Source: Carallia brachiata (lineage: Eukaryota > Streptophyta > Magnoliopsida > Malpighiales > Rhizophoraceae). Taken from it: a DNA stretch of 64,000 bases. The translations under genes were made by a program, and so were the position numbers. This document shows, piece by piece, positions 12,301 to 25,400 of this stretch (the first letter of the stretch is position 1; each line of letters starts with the position of its first letter). Location: positions 3,579,914 through 3,643,913 of the forward strand of contig JADCRB010000042.1 of assembly GCA_021464245.1 (NCBI GenBank), read 5' to 3'. Under the pieces are notes generated by a model. It had not been told where the DNA came from. It saw only the letters and a program-made list of their open reading frames with translations, and made no database searches.

Positions 12301-13976
12301 TTTCAATTTAATCCTTAAAACTAAAAAAAATTAATATTTAATCATTATATATAAATATTATTTTTTCAATTACTTTTCATAAATATATATATATTAAATA
12401 CCAATTCAAATACCGATTCAACATGTTCAATCGGTTAAATCTTGATTACTAATATTTTTAATTTAATAATCAGTCTGATTCTGACAATTTAATTTATAAT
12501 GCATGTGACCTAGAAATTCCAGGACTTGATGTTTTAGCCGAATGGAACAATTTGGAACGCTACTAATTAATTAGACAAAATTAGAGGTTGGATCAAAGAT
12601 GGCTAGAAATCAATTCAAGCTCAAAAGATGCAAAGAAATTTTCATAACACGAATCTCTACAAAATCCAGAAAAACAGAATTGTGCAGTGTCCTTTGTCCT
12701 TTGACTGTATAATTTCCTGTTCCTTCGTCATCCATTCAAGTTAAAAATGAAGTACAAGTTCACGTTGTGGTACTATAAAATGATTTCCAGAGAGCGCGTA
12801 TATATATATATATATATATATTCTGTTTGGTTTAATTATTAATTATTATTGTTATTAATAATTAAAATAAAATTATAATATTTTATTAAATTAATATTTA
12901 TTTATTATTTTTTAAATAATAAAATAACTATATAATATATTATATTTTTATTTTATTACGATAAATATTAATTTTTTATCAGGTTACTTCGTATGATTTC
13001 TTTTCACTTTATATGATTTCACATGTCATGGAAAAATTCAACTTGAATTCCCGGACTTGCATTTGTTTTAGTAACACAATAAACAAATCCTTTTCAAACA
13101 TCCAATTTTACAGTAAGTCGAATAAAAAAGCAGCCACCACCGCCCAATTATTAGAGAGTTCATGTAATCTGTTTTAAATGGGACTCATGTCAGTCTCCAA
13201 CTATATAGCTTGGCAGTCAAACTCTATAGCTATTAATTGACAGTTTGACACCCTTGATTGAAAAGTTTTCAAAAGAGAGGAACGAAAAAAAAAATTTAAA
13301 TTTTTTTATTTATTTATTTTTATTTATTTTTTATTTAAATAATTATTTTTTATTTTTTATTTTATAAATTATTATTTATTTTTTTTTCATAATTTTTTAA
13401 TTATTATTTTTTATTAATTATAATATTATCATTACTGTATTATTTTATATTCTTTTTTTTATTTAATTTCTAACTAAAATTTTACTATCTAATAATGTCA
13501 GGTAAAGTAAAACAGTAAACCCCAAAAAGCATAGGTTTTGAAAGTGGCAATAGTAAATTTTAGGATTATATGGAGGGTATTTTAATTTAAAAAAATATTT
13601 ACCAGTAATTGGTTGATCTAAAAAGTAAATCAGACTTACTTTCTAAATTAATAATTAATTAAGTTTTTTTCGTTAAAAAAATTTTAAAAAACATAAATTA
13701 AACACTTCTTTTCTTGTTTTTTAAAAGTAAAATGTAAAAACACTCTCCTAAATTTTAAACCAAATAGCTCAACAATGTCCAAAAGTGACCTCATGCCCTC
13801 CGCTGCTAACATTGTCTGAATGCAGCGAATCCAGCGGCTGAGGTTTTCTGCTTGAGGATAGGCGAACGTCTGGATGATAGAAATGATGCGTTTCCCTGGG
13901 TGGGGCTTTTGTGTTTGTTTTTTGCTTATGGGCAAAACTCAAAAGTCAAAACTTGCGGGTCTAAAATCTTTTCTTT
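6331..13976. other. Long intergenic region, no gene recognised
   Basis: No reading frame is recognisable. The longest, 9789-10232 on the plus strand, is rich in Asn, Lys, Phe and Leu and lacks any motif I know. Notable content includes an 18-base C run at 6633-6650 and a (TA)n tract at about 12800-12822. A degenerate element rich in CCGGNCTG and CCGATC words spans about 12050-12490 and looks like an eroded relative of the hAT-type element at 33 kb. Long A+T-only stretches lie near 9400-9600 and 12830-13480. Confidence 0.6.
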
Positions 13977-13978
13977 CG

Positions 13979-14472
13979 AATATCAATATTTTTAATTTTA
14001 AATATTTAAATTTTTTTATATTTAAATTTTAAATATTTTTACATCTCATTCGAATTTTAAATTTTTTAATTTCATACTACATCAGTCTTTTGAGTTACAA
14101 AAAGTAGTCAATCAATTAATAAATGAGTTTAAATTAATAAAATTATTTAAAAAAAGTTAAATATATGAATTAAATATTTTTTTCATAATAAAATATGCAT
14201 ATTAAATATTTTTTTAATCAATAAATTATACGAATTAAATAAGTAACATGTATATTTTTTATAGAAAAGACATTTAATTTATATATTTAATTTTTTTTTA
14301 AATAATTTTTTTGTAAAGTTAAAATTATTTTTTAATAGATTGATCACTTTTGATAAACAAATAAATTGATTGGGTAGAAAATTAAAAGATTTAAAATTTA
14401 AATGAAATGTCAAAAAAATTTAAAACTCAAATATAAAAAAATTTAAAAATTTAGAATTAAAAATATTGATAT
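13979..14472. repeat. Fold-back (long inverted repeat) element
   Basis: The left end, starting ATATCAATATTTTTAATT at about 13979, is matched in reverse complement by the right end at about 14455-14472. The match runs inward for more than 100 bp with scattered mismatches. The inner A+T-rich parts (about 14120-14165 against 14265-14320) also pair, so almost the whole 490 bp can fold on itself. It encodes nothing. A MITE or other fold-back transposon is the best explanation. I could not assign a target-site duplication, so the superfamily is unknown. Confidence 0.6.
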
Positions 14473-15389
14473 CCCTTTCTTCTCAAATTTTCAACTTTCT
14501 GTCTTTCATAAATTAATTTTGTGAAAAAATATAACGTTAAAATTATCTTTTAAAAACCTCGTCGTTTAAACTGGCTTAGATTCTAACAAACGATGTGTTG
14601 TTGCAAGTCCATCAGTTAAAAATTCAATGTTCAATGTAATTTATTTTAAATTTAAATTTTATTAAAATATGTTGGAGTGCTTTTATAAATGAGTGATACA
14701 TGTATTTAATTATAAAACTATATATAAGTTGCTAATCTTGAGATTAGACCCCCTTTATCACTCTTTTTTTTTTTTCAAAAGAAATAAAAAATATAGTAAA
14801 ATTTTATGAGTATAAAATTACAGAAATACACTTGACATGTAGTGATTTTAATAGTAAAATTATAAAAATATATTAAATTTTAAAAAAATTATATAATTTA
14901 TTAAATATTATTAAATTAAAATACTTGTTAATTTTACTATCTTTTTTGATGAGTAAAATTAACTCATAATCTAAAATCATTCAAATATTATTTTTAATTT
15001 TTTTATTTAAGTAAATTTCACGTTATGTAATATGAAATTTCAACTAAGTTAAATCTAATTAAAAATAAGAGCAAAAATAAAAAAAAATTTAATATTAAAT
15101 ACGTGACTCTCGTATTGCGCACTAAACGGATCCTTGCATTCCGCACTAAACGGGTTCAAACTTGCTAAAAAAGAACCACGCAGGCTGTCCACCGGCGTTG
15201 GCATTTGTGCGCCTCTCTCTCTCTCCCCCCGCCTCCCTCAATGCTCTTTGGTTTGGTAAAGTGCCGACTCGCTCAGTGAGAAAAAAGGAGCAAGCGAGCG
15301 AGTGATGAACGACCTTTCCACTGATGTATACAGAGAGCACAATAGCCAAAGTTGGAAGCCAATAATACCAAGAATAGCACTACATATTG
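14473..15389. other. Intergenic and 5' flank of the At1g16860-like gene
   Basis: A+T-rich sequence gives way at about 15100 to a mixed-composition block with a CT tract (15214-15228) and GAGCAAGCGAGCGAG-type sequence shortly before the start codon at 15390. This compositional switch marks the probable promoter and 5' UTR. I see no convincing TATA box. Confidence 0.4.
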
Positions 15390-18210
15390 ATGCCTCTCTT
15401 CTTGATTGGACTCTCAGTCTCCATTTTCATACTCGCCGTGGTCCACAATGCCTCCTTCTTCCTTTCTTTCCTTTTGCTCTCTGCCCTTGTTCTTTCTTTC
15501 ATAGCTTGGAATGCTTTCAATTGGAGGCATAAAGTTGCTGTCTTTTGCTTCCTTCGCTCCTTCCCTGACTCTGATCTCACTGCAGCGCGTCACGGTCAGC
15601 TTGTTAAGATTACTGGGGTATTTTAGCTTCTTTGATTTTATTGCATTTTATGGCTTCTTTTTCATTTTTTTTTAATGGGTGCTTCTCGTCTGGAGAATAA
15701 TACAATTTTAGTTAATGAAAAAAACAATGAATATATGGAATTGGGAGTGATATTGCTGTTGATTCTTACATGGGTTTTTGATTTTTCTTTTTATTGGTAC
15801 ATGGGTTTTTAATATGCATAATGAAAAAGGATTCTTTTGTTGGGGGGGGGGGGGGGGCGGGGTGACGGTATCTGATGAATGATGATGGCGCCTTTTTATG
15901 AGTTGCAGAAAGGCATCATTTTTTGGAGTTCAAATAATTTGGAGAAAATACAGTTTCTTTACATGAATTTGCACTAATTAAAATGTCTAGAAAATTAAGC
16001 GCACCATTGAAGATAACTGCTGTCTAGAGTCGGCAAAGTAGCCGTGGCATGCCATATGCTCAAGAGTCGGGGTAGAAGCCTGGCTACTACTAGGACTTCA
16101 CCCTTTTTGATTTGCCAAAATAGCTAATTCAAAATGGCTTCGTATATGTTTCATTTCTTCTAAGAGGATGCTCGTACGGTTATTGGCTTTCCTGGTGTTT
16201 TCCATTGTTGGATTATAAGTTGGTAGAACTAGTATGTTCTGTTTCACAAAAGATTAATCTTGTTCTTTCTCTGATGATTTCAGCGGGCATCCTGTGGGAC
16301 TGTTTTGCTGGAGTCTTCGTATGAAAGGGCGACTAGATGTATCTATACATCTACACTTCTGTATGAATATGGAGCTTTTCTACTGAAGCCAACAAATGCT
16401 AATGCATCATGCTTAAAGTGGAGCTTAACATATTGTGAGGTAATGATACTTGCCCTTTTACATGAAGTTTTTACTTCAATAAACTGTTGTATTAGAGCTT
16501 GATGCTCTTGAAATTTTTTCTCTTTTTTAGTTTGTTACCTAGTGTCTGTTGGTTTCAATGTAACATTCTGCAGGTTTGCACTTATAGTTGTCACTTGAGA
16601 AATTATTTACCGGCTCTAGGGATACTTTCTCTTGCATTAGTTGTTCTTGTTGCTCCCTGATAATTCAACTTGCACGGTGTCAAGAAAAACAATCCATCTA
16701 AAATCTTAAGATAATGAGTGAGACCGAATAATAGATCAAATATTGAACTTTAACACGCCCCACACATTCAAACCCATTGGACTATAAAGCCTTCCATACC
16801 CTGTGCAGAAATTCAGAACTGATTAGAGGAATGAGGATAGCATGGTTTGTACTCATGACTTGTTGGTCATTAAGGTTTTGATACAATGTCAAGAAACCAA
16901 TATGACCAAAGTTTAACCTGTTGGGTGAGGCACAATAGTGGATCGTATATTAAATTTAACACATAGCTTCAATGACTGCTGTTCTATGCCTGCCTTCAAT
17001 TTAAATCATATTCTTTTCATGCATTTTAATTAGGCTAATTCTGTGGATATTTTCTTTCTTATTCTTCTGCATTCTGTGCTTTTTTACTTCCTGCCATTAC
17101 TGAAGATGACCTTGACGGAAGCACAAATGTTATCCTTATACTGGTCAATGTCCAAGTGTTTTCTTTTGGATCTCCTACTTGCTTAATTGACAATAAAATA
17201 ACATCAACATGTATACCCAAATATTTACATATCAGATATTTGATAAAATCTTGGTAGTGAATGCCTGTGAAAAGTTTTCCTAGTTCTTGTTCAGGTGTTT
17301 GAAATTTTCCAGCTGTGTAAAAAAAAGTGGTCAATCTACAGCTCTTGTTAGTCTTTGTTGGGTACCAGTTTTGAAAGGCATACACGGTTCTACACTTCTT
17401 GTGCAATGGAATAGACGTTAAGTGAGGATCCTGTATTGTAGGTTTGAGCCTTGGCTCTAGTATTGTAATGATCTTTGGCCTCCACAGTAGGAGCAAAAAA
17501 AAAGGCACAAACATTAATTTAGTGCTATCTAGTAAGAGACAGCAGATAATTACCAGAGTGATGATGTGAAATGAAAAGAATATTCTTGATGCATGCAATT
17601 CTTAGATTTGAGTGTTTGAAGTGCCAATAGTCATTCAAACTGCACTAATATAATTTTCCTTGAATATTCAGAAGCCAACTAACTCCTGTTTAATTGGAAG
17701 CTTAATTCTGTTCTGTTTGGGATTCCAACCTGACAGAGGTTCTCAACAGACTTCTACGTAACTGATCAAAAGTCTGGTGTCAGAGCTACGGTGAAAGCTG
17801 GCCATGGTAGTAAGGTTGTTCCCCTGATTGTTGACACAAAACTTGTGGCCACCACAAGACATTGCAGAGTTCTATCTCCACACTTGAGAAAATGGTTGCA
17901 AGACAAAAATCTCTCAACTGAATCCCGTCTACTATGCTTGGAAGAAGGGTACATTCTCCCTACTAACATTCTATCTCTCCGCGACAAGTATCATATTTTT
18001 CGGTGCATGGCTTTCATAAACTGAAATTCGCTTATATTTTGCAGGTATATTCAAGAAGGTAGCTCTGTAACTGTAATCGGAGTGTTGCACAGAAACGAAG
18101 GCGTTTTGATGATTGTTCAGCCACAAGAGCTCGTCTCTACAGGATGTCTGTGGCAAAAGCTTCTTCTCCCGGTGGATGTTGATGGATTGATCATAGGAAT
18201 GTTAAACTGA
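15390..18210 (+). CDS. Membrane protein related to Arabidopsis At1g16860 (four exons)
   Basis: Exons are 15390-15617, 16284-16439, 17737-17948 and 18045-18210. All introns are GT-AG, the phases agree, and the total is 762 nt (253 residues plus stop). The upstream TTG at 15387 is not a plausible start, so ATG 15390 is chosen. Residues about 2-44 form two hydrophobic membrane segments with a short VVHNAS turn. The soluble part follows, with GQLVKITG, CGTVLLESSYERATRCIYTS, DFYVTDQKSGVRATVKAG and EGYIQEGSSVTVIGVLHRN (split across exons 3 and 4). These blocks match in order the C-terminal half of the plant At1g16860/At1g78880 family, once loosely called ubiquitin-protease related. No catalytic residues for such an activity are visible. 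As I remember the family, Arabidopsis members carry a long Ser/Gly/Pro-rich N-terminal region that is absent here. Biochemical function is unknown. Intron 2 (about 1.3 kb) contains an antisense frame that is a chance ORF. Confidence 0.88.
15842..15857. repeat. Homopolymer G tract in intron 1
   Basis: Sixteen consecutive G followed by CGGGG lie inside the first intron of the At1g16860-like gene. Its length is likely to vary between alleles and to be error-prone in sequencing. Confidence 0.9.
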
Positions 18211-18587
18211 CCCTAACATCATCACCAAGGATTAGAGATGACCCTATCATCACCACTGGTTAGCGATGACATGGGAACAACAGCGTCTAACCAAATGACG
18301 AAAATAGGAATACATGTAGGACTTGGAGCTGGCTGACAAATTGATATAATCTTATATACAATCTGGCCTTTCCGCTGCAGCATCTTACTTCTCTTTTGTA
18401 GCTAGCAAATTTTGTAGAAACAATATTTTAAGCTCTTATGGGAAAGGGAAAAAAAATTAAGTTTAATCTCAAAAGCCTATACTACTAAATATTACATTTG
18501 CTAGAAATGTAAATATTAGTCTGACTGCTTCTCAATCCAGCTGAATAATAATAATAATAATTATTATTATTATTTTGATTCTTTAGA
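18211..18587. other. 3' flank of the At1g16860-like gene
   Basis: This is the probable 3' UTR and immediate downstream DNA. It contains a perfect palindromic trinucleotide tract, (AAT)n running into (ATT)n, at about 18544-18574, which can form a hairpin. No gene is seen. Confidence 0.5.
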
Positions 18588-18706
18588 ATTGGTAGCCTAG
18601 TTGGAGGATGGAGAATAACGAGGGAGGGATAGAGTTCGAACGAACGATTGACCTCTTACTTAGAGGCAGCACCTAACCACCTCAGCCAGTAGAATTATTC
18701 CTGGCC
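18588..18706 (-). mobile_element. tRNA-derived SINE-like element
   Basis: On the minus strand the sequence has an A-box word TGGCTGAGGTGG (near 18683-18694), followed by TTAGG and an anticodon-arm-like segment, GCTGCCTCTAAGTAAGAGG. A near-B-box GTTCGAAC follows at about 18634-18641. The order and spacing are those of a tRNA gene of Leu or Ser type, but the arms do not close into a good cloverleaf, so a tRNA-related SINE head is more likely than a functional tRNA. A weaker A-box word (TAGCCTAGTTGG, 18593-18604) occurs on the plus strand too. The 3' tail and target-site duplication are not clear. Confidence 0.5.
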
Positions 18707-21700
18707 ACAGAAATCTGGATTTTCTTGAAAAACTCTCATTAAAAAGCTATATTTACGAATAAGTTTGTCCTAGCGTGCAAGGGAACTAAAACTTCAGGCC
18801 CAGTTAAGTAACAATCTTACTCCAAGCCGAGCGGGCCTTACAATTTGTTTCTTCTGTCCACGGACTACTGTTTTCCAATGTTCTATCTCATATCCAAACA
18901 TCAACCATTGAACCGATTGGGTCAAGACTGTGGTCCATCTTCTTTTGTTTTTTGTTTTGTTTTGTTTTGGGTCTGTAGAATGAGCGACGGCTTTCCATGT
19001 GGGGAGGGAGGAGAAGGGTGAGGAATGGCCAGCAGTTTGAATTCCTACTAGCAGCACTGAAGTACACTCCTCAGTGCCATCCGAGCAAACCAGTCCTCCA
19101 TTGTTTTCTTCCCTGTGACGAGAGATAGAAAAAGGAAGAAAAGTGGGATTACTGCTATTGCATTATTATAACTGTAATTTATGGGATTTCCAAGCATATG
19201 CTTCAAAAATAGCTACCCCCTGATCATAAAAAGTAAGAATAAGAAAAATGAGAGGAGAAATGTCGATTTCCTCTTCACATGCTTCTGGTTAGAGGGATAT
19301 TACTTAAAAGCTTGAATTATCACAAAATTGAAGGAGTAAATTAACTAGGAAAGAGCGTTGTAATCATATTTTGGGAACATCATATTAAGTTCCCTCCAGC
19401 GAATCATGAGAGTTGCCGACGGCCACATTTGTACTAGAATGATCAGTACAATTATTACGATTATTATTTTTTTTGAGTATGGAAAAAATGAGAGTACAAT
19501 TAGATTAAATCATTAAGAGCACTATTACAACACAACACATAGAGAGCATTAAGATGCTAATAAAATAATTTTCTTATACTCGGTTTCATTTATTTGTGGA
19601 ACCAACGGACATATAATTGGTCCACATTTTTTTGTTGTTATTATGTTACTCCTTAAATATTATTGTCTAATTTTTGGCAATCTTTAAAACGTCGAATTTT
19701 GGACGGCCAATTTCTGCCCATGAGACTGCAATAGCAACTTCACGAGATAATGCTCCCGGAAGGAATAGTTGAACGTCATAAGCATATTCCATCAATGATT
19801 GCATGTGCATGTCTAAGCAATTTGCAGCTTGTTTCCTTTCCCTCACAGATGAATTACACATTTGTTAAAAAATGAATAAATAAATAACTAAGCAAATTAA
19901 GTGCTCCTACCAGCGATGAACCATCGCTACCATCAATCATCTGTAAAATGAGGTGTTAAAAGAAATTAATTTCTTGTTTTTGATGATAAAATTTACCTCC
20001 AAGCTGATTAGTAGTTTGGAATTATTGTTTTACTTACTTTTAGGGTTATGTATAAGCAAACAGTAAGGCTTTAACAATTTAACCAAACCTTTTAAGATGC
20101 TATTGTTTGAAACTGAACAGTAACAGCCCGGATGAAATGCAAAAACAAGCACCCCTTAAGTTTTAGAGCATCCACATGGTAATATGCTAACTTTCCTAAA
20201 TCAGCTAATCATTAATAACATCATAGATTTTGGCATCGTTTCTTTAGTTTGTGTTGCTTTTTTAGGTGAATCGACTGCTTTTATTCCATAGCGGCTGCAC
20301 TTTCATTCATAATGTATGGTCGGCTTCAGTCTTTTTTCACGACTCATAAGTCACCTTTCCATTTTCTTTTTATGATAAATCACCTTTTGGTCCTATTTTG
20401 CGGCTTCTAATCAAAGGATTATGATTTGGGTTATGAAGTTCAAGCACAAAATTGTGTGCCCTAAGCCCCTCATCGTGTAATTCAACGGGTGGATTAGCTG
20501 TCCTATATCATTACTTCTTTTTCTTCATCTTTGGCAATTATTAGGCAAAACACAAAGAATAGGTTTCTACTCATAAGGCAATGACAAAGACGGAATTGCA
20601 ACCATGTTGCGGAGGGAAAATGTGGGTCCATGTTTAGTGGCTGGCCATAGCCCTCCCTGGCCGCTGAGTTTTCTTCTTTCTTCTTGTGGCGAAGGTGCAA
20701 CAACCAGCATTTGCCCATTTTCTTTTTGTTATAGGTACTTTTTATTGGATTTTTATTGCAATGATTAATTATCTAATTACATAAAACAATTGATTGATTT
20801 ATATATGTCTCTCCTGTATCTACTGTTTCTGCATTCACATAATGGGACGCTATAGAAAAATCCCCCCAACCCGCAACATTATGTTATGTGACTCCTATAA
20901 AAAAAAGTATGCAGCTGCTAGGTGGTGAAATTCATGGAAATTATGTCAAGTTAGGTCCTTGTAATTTATACACTCCGTGAACATGGGCAGGTAACTCATT
21001 GCAAAATGAAAGTGATTGAAACATACTAGACCCTCTGCTTTAACTCGTGTGGTCATTAGCATTGTTAGTTAAGAATATAGTTGGGAGTTCGACTCTTACT
21101 ATATCCATCCTCCTCTTCTCCTTTGTATAGATTTAGCTCTTTCTCAAAATCAAAAACAAAGAATTTGCTAATACTAGTCTGAACTAAATTAACCCACGCA
21201 TTTATATCGAACGGATCGAGCCATAGAGTGCAAACAGAAAAACGTGAACCAAAATTTGATAGTGAAATGATGTCGTGAAAACTTTTATTCATTGCAAAGG
21301 TTAAACCGGTAAGTACTGAAATTCATACACATTAAAATCAAGTAAGGTCTATAAACTTTATTAATGTAAAATTTATATTCTTAACAAACTACACAGATCA
21401 ATTTTATATGAGAATTTTTCAAATATTATTTGCCACGGATTGCCTAGCTAACACGGTAGTGGATAGTCTTAATTATAACTACCTGAAGTGATCGGAACTT
21501 GGAAGGGCTTTTTTTTTTTTTTTTTGGTGGAGAAGTAAGGTAAAAATTACTTTATCGGTGATTGTCGGACAACATATATATATTTTTTTCAAGTATTATA
21601 GTTTTTTCGTTTCAAGTATTCCGTCTGTTATTATGAAATCCTTGCTTCGGATTCATATTTCAACGCCACTTAAACATTTCTTTTTAACAAGATCGACTTA

Positions 21701-21741
21701 AACGTGGCTCGTTTGAATTCGAGCGAAAAAGGGTACCTATA

Positions 21742-21787
21742 CATCATGTCCCTTTAAAACCTGTCATCATGTCCCTTTAAAACCTGT
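21742..21787. repeat. Exact 23-bp tandem duplication
   Basis: The unit CATCATGTCCCTTTAAAACC plus TGT occurs twice head to tail (21742-21764 and 21765-21787) with no mismatch, so the duplication is recent. It lies in intergenic DNA and has no evident function. Confidence 0.9.
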
Positions 21788-22355
21788 CAGACGGAATCCA
21801 AAAAAACTTGCACCAAGTTTAGATAAAATTATCTTCCAAGCTGACCTAATTTCATATTGAAGGAACCATATGGACACATTTTTTTGTTAGATAAATTATG
21901 CGATCAGGATTCATAGTTAAAAAATTAGTATTTCATATGTATATATATATATATATATATGTAGAGTTCGTGTTATTATTTATTAGTAAAAAATATTTTG
22001 TTAATTATGTGTAATGAAGTCATAAAAGAAAACTGTTAGGTCTACCGATAAATGTACCGAGAATATTAAATAATAATACAATATTGAGTTTTTTAAAAAA
22101 AAAGTCTGAAGGAAATTTTTTAGTGAATCTTGTTATGCATCTTTTATATTTTAAAGTAATATTCATCTAAATCTAAATTTTAATTTTAAATTAAAAAAAT
22201 AATATTATATCTTCTCAAAGTGCTGCTAAATATACTTAGCAGCACCTTCATAAAAAATGTGTCAACTAAGTGTTTTCTTCTCTTATTTACTCCCCCTGTC
22301 ATGCAACTTTTCTAATCAATTTCAGGTCAATCAATAGAGAGATTTAACTAACGAT

Positions 22356-22426
22356 AGAGTACCAATAAATTCTTGTTCTTCTTCTTGTTTTTTTTTTTTT
22401 TTTTGAGAAAGAGTGCCAATAAATTC
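22356..22426. repeat. T-tract micro-insertion with 17-bp target duplication
   Basis: AGAGTACCAATAAATTC (22356-22372) is repeated as AGAGTGCCAATAAATTC (22410-22426), 16 of 17 identical. The 37 bp between them is TTGTTCTTCTTCTTG, a long T run, and GAGAA. Read on the minus strand this is TTCTC, a poly(A) run and a short A-rich end, that is, little more than a retroposon tail with its target-site duplication. Confidence 0.75.
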
Positions 22427-25400
22427 ATTTGGGCATGTTTTTGAATTATCTTTTGTAATAATTGCATGCTTATTCCTTTTACACCAGGGATGCAAGTAGC
22501 TAGGAGGGGACCAAGTTCCCACCCCGCCGCACTAGTGAAGAGTGAGCAATCATTTTAGGCCTGATTATTTTCATAATTGAATCCAATATAATAAAATTAA
22601 AGCTTAATAAAGATTCAAGTGAAAGGTTTCTTAGTAATGGCTTGCATTTGATTTAGTACAACAATTTGACGCCAACAAAATTGTCCGCTGCGGTAGCCGG
22701 TAGGACTGGGGAAAAGTTCCAAGTTGACCCTGATCGATTTTTTTTATTGACTTCTTAGTCAACACGCCTCCGACGGGTTAATTACTTGATTATTAAGAAA
22801 AAAAAATACTATAGTGCAATTACACAATTATATAAAAATTGAAATGCAGATTCGGTATATTATAATTGATCGTTTTGTCTTGTGATTAGACACTTTTTTT
22901 TACAACAAATAACAGATTAAAAAAAAAATACTTTCACAGATCCACGTCTTGCTTTTCCTTTGGTTATATATTTTTTTGGAAAAAATTATTCCTTTATATG
23001 GCTAATGTTTATAATAAACTTGTACAGTTGTACTGCTCACGGGGAAGCGAACCTCATAGTTGTTGTCCATTCTGGCCATTTAGCAAAAATAAAATACAAA
23101 TTCAGTTTGCTTACGTTGATCCTAGTAAGGATTCTAGCTAGCTAATCAGTGATACATTTAACAAGAAAAAGGATGAGTTTATGGGCGAAATCATGAATGT
23201 TCCCGGCCGATACGGGAGAGCAGCTAGTCTTTGTAATTGAATCGCAAGCTGACTTGAGACTGCCATAATCAAATAGATAAAAAAAAAAAAAAAAAAAAAG
23301 GAGTTCGACAGTGATTATTAATGACTAAATTATTTGGCTTTAAGATTTTAAATTTGAATTACTAAATTGAAGATGAGTTCATCATGATTGTCAATTGCAA
23401 TTGACAGTTCAAATTACTATATGTTTCAATCTCGTTTCCTCTTATTATTTTTTAATACAAAAATGAAGATCTTATTCGGAAACATTGTGATGTAATCTTG
23501 GTCCTTAGATATTAATGCGAATGGCTAGGGTATATTGCAATTTAAATTCAAAAGTTGGCATAACACGTCACCGATATATTGTGTGCCGGAATCAATATCA
23601 CTTATTTTATTATATTTTGTTTGTACAGGTTCAAGGAACCAACATCTATTTGATCTCAGTGAAGCCAATCATGATCCATGATTGTTCTCATTTTGATCCT
23701 TTAATCAACATGGATTTGTGACTTAAAAGCTTGTACCCTCTCCTCCAATGATGATGTGCTGCGATCAACAATCATTAAATTAGTTAGTTTTTCAGGCATA
23801 GAACATATCTGTGGCCTATAACCATCAAGTTGATCCACATTAACATGAAAAGTTGATAATAAGGGCTTTATTCCTTTAGACAGGTTGTAGATGGCATATG
23901 CTCCCAAATGAGTTATTGGGCACTAATCCAAAATGTTAATAAACTATTGATGTATATATATATTTTTTGAACTGATAACCTAGTAATTAAGATCGAAGGT
24001 ATGAGTCAGAGATTAAACTTTTGCACATGTAATTAAGATATACTACCTCAACTATTACAACTAGACTGAAACCTCAACTATTCATATCTAGAAAGGGAAC
24101 ATTGTACGGAAGAATGAAAACCTAAAAAAATGAAACATTTTGAGTTCATAGCGCATGCAAGTTGCAAAAGGTACCTAGAGCTCGAATATATTGAAATTAT
24201 ATTTTAACACCCAAAATGTTGTCTCGCTAGAATTTAATATATTTTTCACTAAGAATAAAATCTTCCAAAAAAAAAAAAAAAGTGTACGAGATCAAAGACT
24301 GCTCTTATGTTTCTATCGAATTGGTTTCACTTTTGTTATACCCTATGGCATTTACTAAAGGCTGAAAGATACGAAAAAGAATGCTTTTCCTTTAAGGTAT
24401 ATATGCACCCTGACCCTTATTATAGTTCACACAAATATATATACTATATATCATGTAAATTATCGCTGTTTCTAGTTCAATTAAATTTATTAAGTTTGTC
24501 TTAATGAGTTTCTTGGTAAATTGTCTGTTTGACCATGTTAGCCATAGGCCAATTCGGTTGTACTGTATTCTTATTTTGTGCAGGTATTTTTGGCACTTTC
24601 ACGTCAGATCTGTATACAGTATCGAATGATATAAAATGCAACGGTTTTTTGTGTGCAAAAAAAATAATAAATCTATTAGGTTCAAACCAATTGAACCTGT
24701 TTCTCTTTCTAGCCAATTGGTGGTTTTAGACATAAATTAGATCGATATTTCGAAGCCAGCAAACAAGCATGTAGGACCCATATTTCCTTCGCACTGATCC
24801 AGCTCCTTGTTTAGCTTTAATTAAGCAGTCACAAAAAAAAAAAAAAAAAAAAGGCAGAGCAGCGAACGAACGATGTGATCCATCACCATTTTTGTGCAAG
24901 CCTAAAAAATCCCATGAAAAAAGAGCCTTTGAAAAGGACCACGGATTCAAAGCTGAAAAAATATTCTCCTAGCTTGATCATTCAAAGATTCAACATTTTG
25001 AAAAAAAAAAAAAAAAAGAGAATAATAAAAAGTCAAGAATCTTTTACACCTCCATCCCCGCACCCCCACCACCAAGACCCCCACCATAGGTCAGATGGGT
25101 ATCTGTTAAATAATTATAGCATCGAATCCAATCATCGTCCTTCTTGTTTAAGATAATTATAAGTGGGTTAGGTCTTGGATAATTCTCAACTAATTAAGCT
25201 CCTTGCTTTTGACGCGTGTTCTTCCTTTACGTGGGATTGGTAACTTTTTCATATGAATTTAATGTCGAGGTTTATATATTTCCCTCTTATATATGCAGGC
25301 GTGGCTCTACTTTATTAGATGATAGTTTTGCAAGCTTTCTTGTGGATTCCTAAATAGATTTTTTCTCTAAGAAATTTCTAGCTACTATTTTGTACAAACT

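Noticed and set aside
17059..17598. 179-residue minus-strand open frame
   Set aside because: It lies entirely inside intron 2 of the well-supported plus-strand gene, has no recognisable domain and an erratic composition; judged a chance ORF.
18593..18700. Possible functional tRNA gene
   Set aside because: A box and a near B box are present, but acceptor and T arms do not pair properly; more likely a SINE.
23701..23907. Minus-strand frame with LRR-like flavour (CSMPEKLTNLMIVD)
   Set aside because: Too short, with no second repeat or NB-ARC motif nearby; the similarity to resistance-gene LRRs is not convincing.
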